Position numbers and translations under genes: made by a program. The notes beneath the pieces are model-generated. The model had not been told where the DNA came from and did not search any database. It saw only the letters and a program-made list of their open reading frames with translations. Shown here one piece after another: positions 21,976 to 35,400 of a DNA stretch of 64,000 nt (position 1 is the first letter of the stretch; each line of letters opens with the position of its first letter). The stretch is from Nectonema munidae (Eukaryota > Nematomorpha > Nectonematoida > Nectonematidae), in the NCBI GenBank assembly GCA_030549495.1, contig JAUIRK010000967.1, positions 1 to 64,000 of the forward strand. The letters run 5' to 3'.

Positions 21976-24283
21976 CAGGGCAAGGAAAAATTGACCTAAA
22001 AAACTTTTAAAAATTGACCTTATTTTTTAAAAAGTTGACTTTTTACTCAAAAAAGTTGACCTTGAAAATTTTTTGAAAGTAACATACGTTTACAAAAATG
22101 ATTGTAAACCTGTAAAAAATTTATTGAAATTTCACTGATTCATAGTCATTATTATTTTTTGAATTATAATAAAATATCATATACTTGCAAATATTTTTGT
22201 CTTTAAAATTTCGGTCTTTTTCCAGTAGTTTTTTTAATTTAGAAAACGAACGTTCAACTTCTGAAGTAGTTGCTTGACAGTCCTGTAGCTTCAAATATGT
22301 GCTTGGTGAAATTTCACAATTTTTCATTTCTATTATTTCTTTTATTTGATTTTGATTGAAACGTCTTTCAAAATATTCCTTAATTTTGCATTCATCTTCA
22401 CAAAAATTAATTTTGTTAAAAGAATTGTAAGCATCTTTTATCGAAAATCTAGAGTTTTGAGATTTTTCTACAAATTCAATCAAATCATTGTAGTTTTGCT
22501 TTATTGAGAGTAAATTTTTAGCCAGATCATGATTATTTAAACTTTCTTTAGCCCTTTTTAACAAAATGCTGTCTTAACTATTGATGTTTTGAATAATTCG
22601 TCGAATGTTTGGAAGATACTCACAGTAATAAAGAGCACTTTTAGCCAGCTTGCCCACCTTGTTACAATAGGAGTGGGTGGATATCCAATATCTTTAAAAA
22701 GAGAACGCCTCCTTTTGTTTTTGATTGTTAAAGCTTTAACCGAAGAAATTAAATCATCAACATTTTTGTAAAAAGCTTTCACTTTTAGAGCACAGTTATG
22801 GAGAAGATGAGAGAAGCATGCCACGTGAAAGAGATTGGGAAAGAAAATCTTCAAAGTTTTTCCAGCAGCTACATTATATGTAGCAGCATCTGTTAAAAGC
22901 AAACAAAAGTCGTTGCGTTCAATATCAAACTCTTTAATCACATCATCTACCAATATAGTTAGTTTTTCTGAGTTTAAGTGAGACTCATGAACTACAATTT
23001 TGATAAGATGTGTGACAGTTGAATGATTAAGTTTTCCAAGCAGAACATTTACAAAGATTTTACCGGATAGTTCTGTTTCATCAATCATTAAAAAAATTTG
23101 TTGGTTTTTAATTAAATCTTTGATTTCTCGTAATTTATTTGTCGCCAAGTCGTCTATTGCGTTTCTACAAGTTCTTTCAGATGGTAAAACTTTGCCAATA
23201 CTTTGAAATAAAGACTTAATACTTGGATGGTTCAATTTATAAAGAGGAAAATTTGCTTCTAAAAATGCCGTTATCAAAATATTAGTAAAGTTTTTATCAG
23301 TGATCTTTACAAAGGATTCAATACTTTTACTTCCAGAACCATTATCAAGAATTCTTTTATGCTTTTGCGTTGATCTGTGCTTGACCACAAAAAAAGTTTT
23401 TTCGTATTTCACTTCAGTCATGCATAATATACAATACAAAGTACTTTTATCTGTAGAATAAGTGAATTCCTTCGGATATTTGAAAACGAAAGAAGATATT
23501 TTTTGAAAGTTGTTTTTAGCAGTTTTTGGCATGTTTGATTTTATTTTTCAAAAATAACAACAGTTGAAGAAAATTGGACAACAAAAATAAATTTCTTATG
23601 AAAGATTTAAGGAAGTAATTGTTGAAAAAATGAAAGATGAAGAAGCGCACTTATATTCAAAAATTAGTGTTGTTTAACAAGCATATGTTTATCGATCATC
23701 CTCAAAGGTATGCGCAAATTACAAGCACATAAAATATAGGCCTACATGTAATGAACATCTAGCCATGATGATTATATTACAGTATGCAAGCTATAGTAAA
23801 TATAACAAGTTGAAAACAGGAAATAAGCACTGCTGTTTACAGATATCATTTAAATTTAATGCCAGTAAGATGCGAATCCACTCTATATAATAAAAGAACA
23901 CACCATCTTAGAGTATTAAGGTATGAGGAGTACCTGTGCAAATATGTGTCTACTGTAAAAATATGTCTCATTCATAAACAATTTAAAAGCAGAAATAAGA
24001 AAAGCGTTGATAAAAATAACTCTCAATTGATTGAAAGTATTACTCAGTTTCTCTTTTTTAATAAATAAAAAGTTATATACGTTTTTATTATAAGTAAAAA
24101 TAATTCAAGTTGTGAAAAAAATAAAAATTTACTTTATTGACATTATAATAAAAAGTTGACTTTTGTTGACCTATAAATTACTCAACAAAAGATCATTAAA
24201 GTTCGAAATAAAAGAAAAAATTGTTTATGAACAATAACTAAAGCTTACGAAAAAATTGACTTTATTGACTTTTACTTGCCCTG
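21976..24283 (-). mobile_element. Young hAT transposon, 2308 bp, with perfect 8-bp target duplication
   Basis: Ends CAGGGCAAGGAAAAATTGAC and, from the right, CAGGGCAAGTAAAAGTCAAT. Both flanks are gtaataac (21968-21975; 24284-24291), an exact 8-bp duplication. Inside, near the ends, ttgacct/ttgactt motifs repeat (21995-22060; 24150-24275) and may be subterminal transposase-binding sites. One transposase gene lies on the minus strand (22121-23532). The full ends and exact duplication point to a recent insertion. Confidence 0.93.
22121..23532 (-). CDS. hAT transposase (CGGBP1-like/BED finger type), one frame break
   Basis: Starts at ATG 23532 (MPKTAKNNFQKISSF). A BED-like finger CILC...VKHRSTQKHKR spans residues 35-60. 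The catalytic half has FLMIDETELSGKIFVNV, LLLTDAATYNVAAGKTL and FHVACFSHLLHNCALKV; Asp of MIDETE and of LTDAATYN are the likely first two catalytic acids. It continues TPIVTRWASWLKV (324 codons to the stop at 22558). A second frame (22564-22121, 147 codons) continues seamlessly with LLKRAKESLNNHDLAKNL and the C-terminal dimerisation block DCQATTSEVERSFSKLKKLL. The two frames overlap by 7 bases, so the gene has a single frameshift near 22560, possibly a recent lesion. The other residues look sound. Length about 470 residues, near normal. Confidence 0.88.
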
Positions 24284-24379
24284 GTAATAACTAATACTTT
24301 TTTTATGTTTTTAAATATAAATATTTAAAAAAAATATACTTTTCTCCATATCTAAATCCATATTATATAATAAATTTTC

Positions 24380-24571
24380 CCTCACATAACACATGTTTAT
24401 AGCAAAGATGATTTAATAATTGTTTTCAAAGATGTGAATATATAGGAATATACTCTTGAATATTCACTGTTGTCCAATTCAGACATTTTACAGATAATTT
24501 AATATATACATTCACATATTTCAAAACAAATATTAAATCGTCTTCACTATAAACATGTGTTTCTTGTGAGG
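24380..24571. mobile_element. Palindromic MITE, about 190 bp
   Basis: Long inverted arms: the left reads cctcacataacacatgttta, tagcaaagatgatttaata; the right, inverted, reads cctcacaagaaacacatgtt, tatagtgaagacgatttaat. Arms are about 70 bp at roughly 80-85% identity, so the transcript could fold into a near-complete hairpin. It lies inside the older Buster-like element, right of the younger hAT. Confidence 0.75.
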
Positions 24572-24825
24572 AACATATTAGACATTTTTATAGGTATCAC
24601 ATATTCACATATCATGTTTTATAATGTGTATGCATACAAAATCTAAAATATTACTCCTTTATATATATGCTGTGTCAATTTCTATTTATGTATATAAAAA
24701 TAATTGGTAAAAATATCGTATGTTTCATTCAAAAAGTGGAGGGGACTTTTCCTTTTTTTTAAAAGTGGGGGGGGGGGGGGGGGGGGGGATTTGTCCCCTC
24801 GCCCGACCCGCCCCCTTAAAATGAG

Positions 24826-24979
24826 GCCTCTGTTCGTATCCATATATCTTTGTGAAGCTGTTTTTTCTATTGTTGTTGCTATCAAGAATAAGTTTAGAAA
24901 CAGGCTTAATGTTGAAAGCGATTTACTCTCTGGTATTCAACCAACCATTAAAGACCTAGTTGGAAAGAGGCAATATTAA
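24826..24979 (+). pseudogene. Buster-like hAT transposase C-terminus
   Basis: Reads LCEAVFSIVVAIKNKFRNRL, NVESDLLSGIQPTIKDLVGK, ending RQY and stop. It matches the hAT dimerisation block of the ZBED5/SCAND3 group (CE..FS....IK.K.RNRL..E.DL......P.I..L...KQ). A run of 22 G (24767-24788) precedes it. It belongs to the outer element 21596-25201. Confidence 0.8.
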
Positions 24980-25696
24980 ATATCTCACTAATAAATCTAA
25001 TAAAATGTCAAATATTTTATTAATAATTATTAAAATGTTATATCAGTATCTCAATGATTTATATCCAATGTTAATTAAAAGAATATATATTTATTTTTCT
25101 TGAAAATTTAGGAGGGAATTAAATGTGTAGATGCAAGCGGAAGTGGAGAGAAATGTTTGCTCTTAAAGGGGGCGTAATGGTAAAAAGATTGATAGTCGTT
25201 GGCGTATATAGTCAAAAGTTTTAAGATTAAAATTTGAATTGATAATATTCTAACATTAAAATATTTATAATTGGATATCATATACAAAATTTCATAAGAA
25301 AAATATTTAGCTCCTTACGAATAAAATAATTTCTAATCAAAGCGTACTTTTTCACTAATTTTTTATTCAAATGATTGGTGTTGTATTTTCCAACACACAA
25401 GAAAACACCATCGTAGTCTCTCTAGCGAGAACAACTACAAAATAACCCATATTTTCTTATATCACCTCTTAAAACTTTAAAGTATATGAAAATAATATCA
25501 TCTTTTTATAACATGCATCTAAAACTACCATTCCATCAAATACGTATTGTTTGTTAATTTCAAAAATGGAAAATTTAAAAAAAATATTTTCAGTTTATTT
25601 CCCTATACTATTATTCATATGTAGTCATTGAAACTTTAACAAAAATATTTTTGTCCATATAAATATTATCTTTTAACTACCCTACCCTAAAACAAT

Positions 25697-25888
25697 AGAG
25701 CCTCAATGGTTGTTAGGGTGTACCTCTCAGGTTAACAGTTGAAGGTCAGGGGTTCGATCCCCAAGGCTCCGAACTCTAAAAACAAATTCATAAAAACTGT
25801 GATTAACCATCTTAAGCATAATGCGAGCATATAGCCGTACGGCTGAAAGTGCTTTGATATCTCCAACCAACCAACCAACCAACCAACC
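25697..25888 (+). repeat. tRNA-derived SINE with (CCAA)n tail
   Basis: The head (25697-25770) can pair its ends (agagcct / aggctcc, 6 of 7) and carries a perfect B-box-like ggttcgatcc at 25751-25760. A tRNA-unrelated body (catatagccgtacggctgaa, agtgctttgatatct) ends in about six CCAA repeats (25864-25888). Another 3' copy is at 128-225. It lies about 240 bp upstream of the macoilin start codon. Confidence 0.75.
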
Positions 25889-26126
25889 CTAAAACAAATT
25901 TTTATCTATCCTAAACAAATACACAACTCACAAAAGCCATCACATCACGTTATTAATACACTGGAAATTTCAAATACTTTGCTTTAACTAATGTCTTAGA
26001 TTTTTATCATTTATTTTGAAGAAATATATTAATAAAACGTATTTATAAATTTAAATTTTATTTTATTTTTAAATTTTACACTTCGTTCTGACATGCTTAT
26101 TTAATTAAAGAAAAATCAATTTTATA

Positions 26127-26463
26127 ATGAAAAGAAGAGCCAGTGAGTGTCCTAAATTGAGACGCCCTATTCGAAAAAATAAATTTAGTGATAGTGTTTC
26201 AAACAGGTATTATTAAATTATACAATTTATACGTAAGTATAATGTTATGATATCATGGCATTAATTTTTCGCTGAATATCTATTTTTACAATTCAAATTG
26301 ATAACATTATATTTATTTTAGCACCTTTGTCTACATCAAATTTTTGCTTGTTTGGGCAATGATTATACTTGCAGATTATATTCTAGAGTTTCGTTTCGAA
26401 TACCTTTGGCCATTCTGGCTTTTGATTCGATCTATTTACGATTCTTTTAAATATCAAGGATTG
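26127..26463 (+). CDS. MACO1: Macoilin coding exons 1-2
   Basis: Exon 1 (26127-26206) encodes the basic N-terminus; it ends AG before gtatta. Exon 2 (26322-26463) completes that Ser codon and encodes [18 protein letters not shown] and [20 protein letters not shown], the first membrane segments, among the most conserved parts of the family. The intron between them is 115 bp. The next intron is 15.3 kb. Confidence 0.95.
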
Positions 26464-29400
26464 GTAATTTTTTAAATAATACATTTTGTGAATTTTTAAT
26501 ATGTATTAATTTTTAATTTTCCACTATATAAGTTTTTTCTCTGTCAAATTTGCTTTCAGAACTTTAAGCTGTAATCTTATATAAACCGATCTTATAAATT
26601 TCCCTATTCTTAGTATCGGATAATATCTAAGATCAATGGAGGGATCCAAAACTTTTTTAGTCGGGGGTAGAGTATGGACTAAAATTTTTAAAAAACTATA
26701 CATATATTTTTAATTCTCTTTTCATCAGCCTAATTTTACACAATTTTTATATATCAAATATTTGTTTAATATAGAAATATAAAATATTTTTTATACTGCC
26801 AAAGTTTTTCTTAAAATTATGTAGCTAAATTTTCTCAAAAGGTCTTTAAGGGGATACATGACCCTTATCCCCTTCCTTATCCGATGCTGCTAATATCAAC
26901 AACGAATTTTTGTCACTAAAATGTAAAAATCAAAAATTTTTTCTTAATACATAAAGAATCGTGATATTTTTTATTACTTCTTTGATTTATATATTATATG
27001 TATGAAGTAATACAATAGCCATTTTGATTTACAAGTTTGGTGACATTTAATAACTTCATTTTTTTATTAATTTATCATTATTTATTCAATATGACATTTT
27101 TTTTTGAAACCTTGCATAGAAATAATATACGAAAGATATAGAAATTATGATATTAAAAATAGAATATTTCGACTTGACACTTTTTGAACTAGCAAACCCT
27201 TATTGAATTAAAACCTTTAAAGACTTATTAATTCGAAATATTCTATTGATAAAAGTAATTGTCATCATTTCTATATCTTTGGTATATATAAGAATAAGCA
27301 TATATTCTTGAAGAAATGTCTTACAAGGCAAGCATCCCAAATAGCTTCGGATAACAAAACTCTAGTTCTTCCATCTTTTTGTAGGTTGTTTTAACTTAAT
27401 GATCAGAGGTGAAATCGGAGAACCTGCTCATTCCCCGTAGCTTCCGTTACACTAGCTAAAGAAAATTTATATTATATCAAAATAATAAGATAAAAACGAT
27501 GTGAAAAATAATTGTTTCGAACATTTGAAAAAAAAATTAATTGAAAATTTTCTAAAAATAAAAATGAAATGACTGTTTTAAGTACCAAAATTTAAATACT
27601 AGTCGTCTACTTTCTTTTGCAACTCAATTCTAGGATGATTTAATTTCTTAAGACCACACTGGTACTCAAAGGGTTACGCTCTGAAATATAAAGACACATT
27701 CAGAATGCCTCAAATGAGACAGTTGTTAGTTTGCGAAATTACTTCAAATAGTTACGCTATGAAAAAATTTCATATAAATATTTATCTATGATGATGCATC
27801 GTCTATTTTTAATGATTTTGTGACGTGTGATAAATATAAGAACTGTATTTTTTGAAATTAAAACCATATTTTTAATTACTAATAGGTTTTATACAAAATA
27901 GAAGTTTTTAAAAAAAGATGGGTAGTAGAATTTAAAAAAAAATTACATATATCGATCAAAAATTTAAACTCTTATCTGATATCTTTCGAAAAATCAGATT
28001 TTAATTAAATTAAAATTTATGTAAAGTCATGAATATAAATTATAAATACAAAGATAGTACTTAAATGTTATCGAAAAACAAAGTTAAAAATATTTCAACA
28101 AAATTAAACCCTAATATATATGTTTTTAATTGAATAAAACATCACAAAAATCATAGATTGAAGCCATCTGTGCAGATCATATATTTGGCAAATTTGAGAG
28201 AAATTTATTCTCTAACGTTGTATGTGCTATAAGCAACACAACTAATTTAAACAGGAAGACATGAGAGTACAGAATAAAGGAGCCATGATTTGCTATATTT
28301 CATTGTTTCACTTTTTTATTCACCCATTTACGACCAATGTTCCCAAAGGGAATGCAGGCGAATTCCTACTTTAAATGGAATTAAATAGGAATTACTAAAG
28401 TCGTCTGTTTTGCTTGGTCCTAAATGGGTTAACGAATTGCTTAGTCACGCTGCTCAACACAACTATTCCTGTTTCATTTGAATCGCGTTTTGAAAAGTTC
28501 TTGTCAAGAAGTACGTTTATTGATTTAAAAAGTTCATACCTCTATCTCTTTATTAGAAAAGGAGAATCTTAGATCTACTTATATCCGTATAACTTGAATA
28601 CATGACAAATTCGTATTTTATTTTCACATTTCTTGACTTCATCGACATCATCGTTTCATTCATTAATCATGTGATCTTCCAATCGAGTCACAATAAATAT
28701 ACTACTAGCTTCCAAATTTTTAAAGAATCAATATCCTTTTAATTCATTAATAACTCTACAAATAATGCTTATACAATGTATTTCAAGACAAAGTCGACAA
28801 CTTCTAAACTCTGCGCATAGCTTTGTATATTCGCGTCATGCATGCATATAAAAGAATTTTTCATTTTTGTATATTTCTCATATGCATGTGTTTTTTATTT
28901 TTGCTTACAAGTTATTGAATTTGAATATTTACTTTTTCTGATAACTAATCCTCTTGCCTTTAATAATATTAATTAATATTGTGGTGATTTTGTTCGTCAT
29001 CAAATGTAATATGACTTGTCATCATATTTAGGGAGTAGGAGGGAAAATTCCCCCTCCAATTACTTACAAAATTGGACTCAGACTGTGTAATACTGGAAAA
29101 TTGGGGATATATTAACCGATCTCTTCTAGTTTCCACCAGGGCTGGGGAGTAGTGGAAATTTTAGAATTATTTTCACTCCTATTCTCGAGTAAAAATTTTT
29201 TTTACATCTAACAAAAATTCTTTAATACTTAAAAAAAAAACGACTAAGTGAAACAAAAACTAAATCATTAAATCAAATCATATTTGTTATTAAAAATGAG
29301 ATGCGTCCAATCAATCAATATGAATGCAATGGAGTAACAAACATTCGTCTTCTTAAAGCTCTTACTGCCTGAAAATCCACTTACTCCCCAGCCCCGGTCT

Positions 29401-32400
29401 CGTCTTAAGAACGGCAACTTTCCACATACAAAAATTAACTTGTTTTTCATTATTTTTGAAATGCTTAAAAATATCCAACCCCGATTCCTAAATTTTATTA
29501 AATATCGCCGCCGCCGTCGTCATCGTTGTAGCAGCTGATTTTGCGAGGCTCAATAAAGAACGCATCAAATGCTTATATATGATATACGAAAAGTATGGAA
29601 TTTATATTTTATAGTATAAACCTTTCTGTTTATTGTAGTCAATTACGCACTTCTTTGACGTAAAAAACAATTTTCGCTTCAAATAACTTTTTTGTTTATG
29701 TCAAATGTTTCAAACAGATCACTAATCTTTATTTTATTCTATTAATAATGAAAATTATTCGTCCAAGTTCTCACCTTGGATTTTTTAGTTTGTAAATCCA
29801 ACCTAAATGTCAACTTCAAACCGAAAAAAGTTAAAATTATCTTAGTAGTTGAAACAATTTAGATAATAGATTATTTATCACAATCAAACAAAACCAAAAT
29901 CAATAATTATTATCTTTGGGTATTTATTAGAGATGTGTCGATTAGGTCGGTATTGATATTGTTATCGGCTTACTTAACTTTTGTTTGATCGGTATGGGTA
30001 TCTCTATCGGAAATTTTTTTCCCATTGTTCACCGATTTTATCAGCCAAATCAATAGACAGATTAAAGTTTATTATCCCACGCCTATTTTAGCACAAACAA
30101 TTACGTCGTACATATCAATCTATTCAATAATACGCTATCTTTTTTGAGGCATTTTGACACACTTCAGCTGATTTGATATCAGAGTTTCATGTCACCTTTT
30201 ACATCCTCTATATCTTTATATATTGCAACACAAGTGGCATTGAATTTTGTCAGACAACAAATGGAATGAAAGGCAGTTTCCATTTGTCATTTGCATTAAA
30301 ATTGAATAGACCAATTAAAATAGTTATTTTTCATATACATTTGGGTTGATTGCTATTAATACTAAATAATTTTAAAATTTATGGTATCGTCATTTTAAAA
30401 TGTAATCGGTTTTGTGATCAGCATCGGTTGATCACTAGTATTTATTACATTTTGGTGTGAAAAGTCGGACTTTCATACTAGTCATCTAAATTGAAATCTA
30501 AGAGTTGGAGCATTATCAAAAATCTATAGATGTGTCTCCACTAGGAGTTTGAAAATTTCCTAAAGCTTGGCACCAGAATCGATATTTTTTAGTTTATTGT
30601 AGTGGGTAGGGGGCAAAATATCTGATCGGTACATTTCTACTAATTATTGCTTTCAAAAACTACTACTGCTCTTGTTCTGCTTAATATAATTATGCCATAT
30701 TCTAGAATTGAATGGAGTTTCGGTGTTTATTCCTAAAAAGATCCCAAATGAACTGAAAAGTAAATGCGAGTATAGGAAATTTTGCTGATATAATAATTTT
30801 AAAAAATAACATTTTCCCTGTTATGAAAATTTCTTTCTATGATTTTAAGTTTGGCAAAATGTTCATAAATTAACTAACAACTACTTGCTAAAATAGATGC
30901 CAGATTAACCCTACTATCACTAAGTATTCACCCATTTTACCGGTTATCGGCCACAGTCGACATATGGCGACTTTACAAAAATAAAATAGTCCGCTTTTAT
31001 TAATGCTTTCTAATACAAATCTTCAGATATCTTCTGATTATTCTGGTCCTTAACCGGTTAATAATAGTAATTATCTGAATAGTATTTCTAACTGAACTAC
31101 CTATTAAACAACTAATAAATTCTACTAACTCTTTAATTAATATTAAAATATGGAAAGAAATTTTTTAACTCGCAAATGTACCTGGTTCCGTCTTCTTGTG
31201 TGAATAAGGCAACTACTTTTTTCTTTCTTGCCTGACTTCCTGTGTCATATAAAGTCAATAATTTTTTGGTTAGCTCATTTAGTAGCAATGTTGTTCCCAA
31301 AAGAAACGCAAACGAAATCTTCTTTTGAATGGAATTAAATATAGATAACTCAAGTTGTCTGCGTTCTCTTTGGGAATATTGGACTAAATGAGTTAATTAC
31401 GGCAGTAACTAAGTTAAGTATTTTAGTGAGATATTTGCTTAGAAAAGTGTTAACACCGTTTAATAAATTAATTCAAATTAAAAGTCTTTTTATGACTTTG
31501 TCGAAACTATGAACAAAGAATGTTTGGATGTGGATTTGACCCAGGTACCTTGTAGTATTTAAGCCACTCATCAGGAGTCTAGACAACCTTACTTTCGCCG
31601 AGTGAAGTACCTAGGATAAATGCTCCAAAAACCCTTGAAACCGTTGAAAACTAAATAATACAGGCATACAAAATAAGATAAATTGTGGTAACCAGTATAA
31701 CTTTGCATGCCATTTTTTACATTGACAAAATGCAACTAAACTTACGTCCAAAATGTAAATTATTTCAGTATGCTAAATCACTATAAATTATCATCACTTA
31801 AAATTTTTGGTAAAATTGGCGGAAATATCATCTGCTTTTCCCTAAATTCAATTGGCTATATTTTCATGGTACTCCTTTTTTCGACATTGTGTTTAAATGT
31901 TTTCATTATTTAAACTTCTTGTTTGGTTTTCGATGTGTTTTCTGATTTCTTTTGATTCATCATTATTACTATCGCATTATGGTGCGCATTATTGATTATG
32001 CAATTCTATATAATGTACGCAAGCTGTCATCATATGTTTTGATTAATGCTGATGAGAAAATGCATGATCATCATTTGTTTCATTGCAGATACCAATATAT
32101 TCCAAATGTAATGCCGTATAAATTCCCCCTTTTCAACTTAATCTTTGACGTCTCTGTGCTTTTTATACCACCAAAGGTAGTATTGCCCAGTGTCGTATTC
32201 AGAAAATTATTTTATAAGAGGGGAGGGGCGGGCTTTTAAAAATAAGCATGATAACTAGGTGGTTAGAAATTTATCTTTTAAAATGTGATTCTTACTATAT
32301 TTTCAAAAATACCCATTTCAAATAAACTGGAAGGCAAACAAATATAAAAGATCGATGCTTCATTTTAAGAAAGGATTGCATCTGAATAAGAGTAAATGTT

Positions 32401-35400
32401 TTGTTTGAAAGATTTAGTCCTGAAAATGTCACCGATTAGTTTCTAACTCTCATTGTGCAAAACTGCTAATGGGGCGATCACAAATAACTAATAGATATTT
32501 TTAAAGGCATATTTTTTATCTAGTTAAAAAATTCATTGTTGAAATCCCTAATGGTTGTAAAGTCCTTTGGTTCATCAGACACTTGTTTGAAATGTCCTAG
32601 AACCGTTTGCTAACGACTTGTATATGTTACATATGATCAACGAGTATGAATAGCTATGAGAAAATATTTCATACATATTTACATTTTGAATATCTGACTA
32701 TCGATGAAGCTTAAATTTATATTTAACATTCAAAAATTTAGTGTATCTTATCAATTGAATAAAAAATGCAAATCAAAGAACATTTGATTTATGAAAAGCG
32801 TTGGAGCGCCAACTATTTAAAATTTATAAGCTCGCATTTTTACCAATTATGTAACTATAAATTAAAATTTAATTAAAAATATATACAATAAATTCATAAA
32901 GTTATTTTCCAAACGTGTAAAATTAGATATTAAATTTAACACCCTTGGCTCCTTCTAATTTGTTTGGCTAACGTTATTTGTGAACGATCCTTAACTCCAT
33001 TTGTGATTTTAGTATATTTTTTAAATTAAATTGTGAACCAAAAGACAGCTTTCATTTTAAAATGGTATCATATGTACAAAGTTCTTTTACTCCGTATATC
33101 TCTAGTATAAAGTTTAATTTGTCTGTTGGTGTTCGGCTGATAAAATCGGTGAACAATGAAAAAATCTGCACTAGTATAAAACCTAATTTTAAACCGCGTT
33201 CTGTCGATTCTGTATTCTTATATGAAGCATGTGCTTACAGCTAGTGATATTTTTATACCGCATATCCCTTCACACTTTCAACTAGGATTAATTCGCCTTG
33301 ATTATGCTTAAAGTTATTTACGAATACTTACTTCCGCTTCCACTAAATCATAAACTCTTTCAAATAGGAATTGCGATGTCCTTTTAACACTTTCCTCGGA
33401 AACATGTCTCTTAAATTCTTTGTTTTTCATTAAAGAATTTAAATATAGACTTTTTCCTTAATTTCTTTATTCTGAGTTCAATTAAGAGAAGTTAATCTTT
33501 CACCTGATGGAAAATTAATAAAATACAAAGAAATAGATTAAGGATGTGATAAGGCACGAAGCTAGCCACCCATATGGGGATGTGGAAATTACTCGTTCTG
33601 GTCATTGATATAAAACTTTCTACGGGGTGGATTCACTACTAGTACTTCTGATTATTTGCGGATTTAATTCCTTAAATTGCTGATACTTGCGAATTATTAT
33701 TCATAATAGCTCTTATCTGATTGTATAAAGAATAACATCAGCTCCATTTGCTCGCTCGACCCGCATTTTATTATTTTGCACCCGGCCCGCACACAACCCG
33801 TATTTCTAAATTTAAACCCTCAACTGCCCAACTTAACACAAAACTATTTCACCTGGATAAAGAATATAATTTAAGTGATACTGCTTTTATACATAGAACT
33901 TTTATGATGTTCGGTTTTAAAACAAAATTATGTTTTCTATAGCGCTTTTTAAAAGTAGAATATTGTTGACGAGTTGGCTTTTAAAATCTGATCTTGCAGA
34001 AATGAGATGACCAACAAGACAGAAGTTACGCTCGCTGGTGACACTTGTTTCCACAATATGTTATAAAAAGTGTACTTTATAGTTTATATCCAAATAAACA
34101 AATCTAGCTTTGGTGATGTAAAAAGGGTTATTGTGTGTGATCTAAATGATGTAATGTACTTTACTGATGTTACGCTTTATATGATCACTCAGATATGAGC
34201 GAGCAGTTTCTTTGATAAAGGCATTCGTATTAATACTATTAAAAGAAATTTTGAAATTTACTAACAGATTTTGGAGCTTATATATATTATTAATAATAGA
34301 TATGAATTAAAATCTTTTAAAGTATACGATTTTTTAAGAATTAATTCGTAAATACCGGTATTTTACAAGTTAACCCGCACTACTAACATTGAAGCCACTT
34401 TCGCCCAGCCTGCCCGTATTAAAGTTTTAACAAATGACCTTACCCGCAATTTAAGTGGTGTTCCCTCAAACCCACTCGCGTGGCTCGCCCCACGCATGCC
34501 TCTAACACTCACACACACACAGTGGGGATCTTATCTCTGCAACAAGATCAGCTCTAAAAGGCCGAACTTGTCAATGATATGACGGTTGCGGGCATTTTCT
34601 TTTTCTTATTGCGGATGTGAACGAGGTGCAAATGATATATCCCTGGGCAAGGCGGTTCGGACAAATTTTTACAACCCTTGCAGGGCTCTATTCTAAGTGT
34701 GTCATTGAAATAACAACACATTGTATACATTATGAAAACTTTTTTCAAGAGAATTACATGCTCATATTTTCAAGAACAAAATGGCGAGTGGGAGATATAG
34801 AATCTCTACATATGCATGTATCTTTCAGGAATAAATTATATTTTTGTACTAACACAAAATATGTTGTGCTCATAAAGTTTCATACTGCCTAATTACAAAA
34901 GTCTGTTTCTTGGGTGCTAGACACAATTTTTGAACGAACTGCAAATTTTCTATATGGATTGCTTGTGTCTTATTCCATATTTTCGTAACCCTAAGATATA
35001 CGCCTTTTTGTTCGTCCTTTAGTTACTGGTCTTCTTGTCACAAAATAGAACTTTACTCAGAATGATTTTTCATGAGCTTAATCTTATATTGATTACGGAC
35101 TTGATCTATTCTAGTTTTGTGGGTAATAATAATAATTCATGCTAGTAGAAGAATGTGGCTGATCATGAAAGAGTTTCATCAAGTAATGTTAAATGTTCTC
35201 TCGTTTGCTAAGTTAGTCAGTGTATCATGATTTATTTCTTGTCGTGTTACATAAGAACTTAGCATCACTTACATATTTGTCTTCTTCACTTCATTTATTT
35301 TCAAATAGACAGCGTGAAAAAATTTCAGTCTTGTTTTGCATTCACTTCATTCTTTTATACAGTTATCGGCCTTGGCTCAAGAATTAATTCCATCTATATT

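Larger units (their letters stand above)
21596..25201 (+). mobile_element. Old Buster-like hAT transposon, split by a younger hAT
   Basis: The left end CAGTGGTTCTTAACC begins at 21596. The right end, read inward, is CAACGACTATCAATCTTTTT then accattacgccccc, matching the Buster type CAGTGGTTCTCAACCTTTTT then ACCATTACGCCCCC. Flanks gtgtatat (21588-21595) and gcgtatat (25202-25209) agree at 7 of 8. Removing the insertion at 21976-24283 and one copy of its duplication leaves about 1.3 kb, so it was already an internally deleted copy. Confidence 0.75.

Noticed and set aside
25697-25770. Functional tRNA gene
   Set aside because: The B box is good but the anticodon arm does not fold cleanly, the T-arm loop is off, and a SINE body and CCAA tail follow directly.
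31952-32239. 95-codon + strand open frame in macoilin intron 2
   Set aside because: Protein has no recognisable domain; the end runs into a GC-rich worn repeat. Treated as chance.
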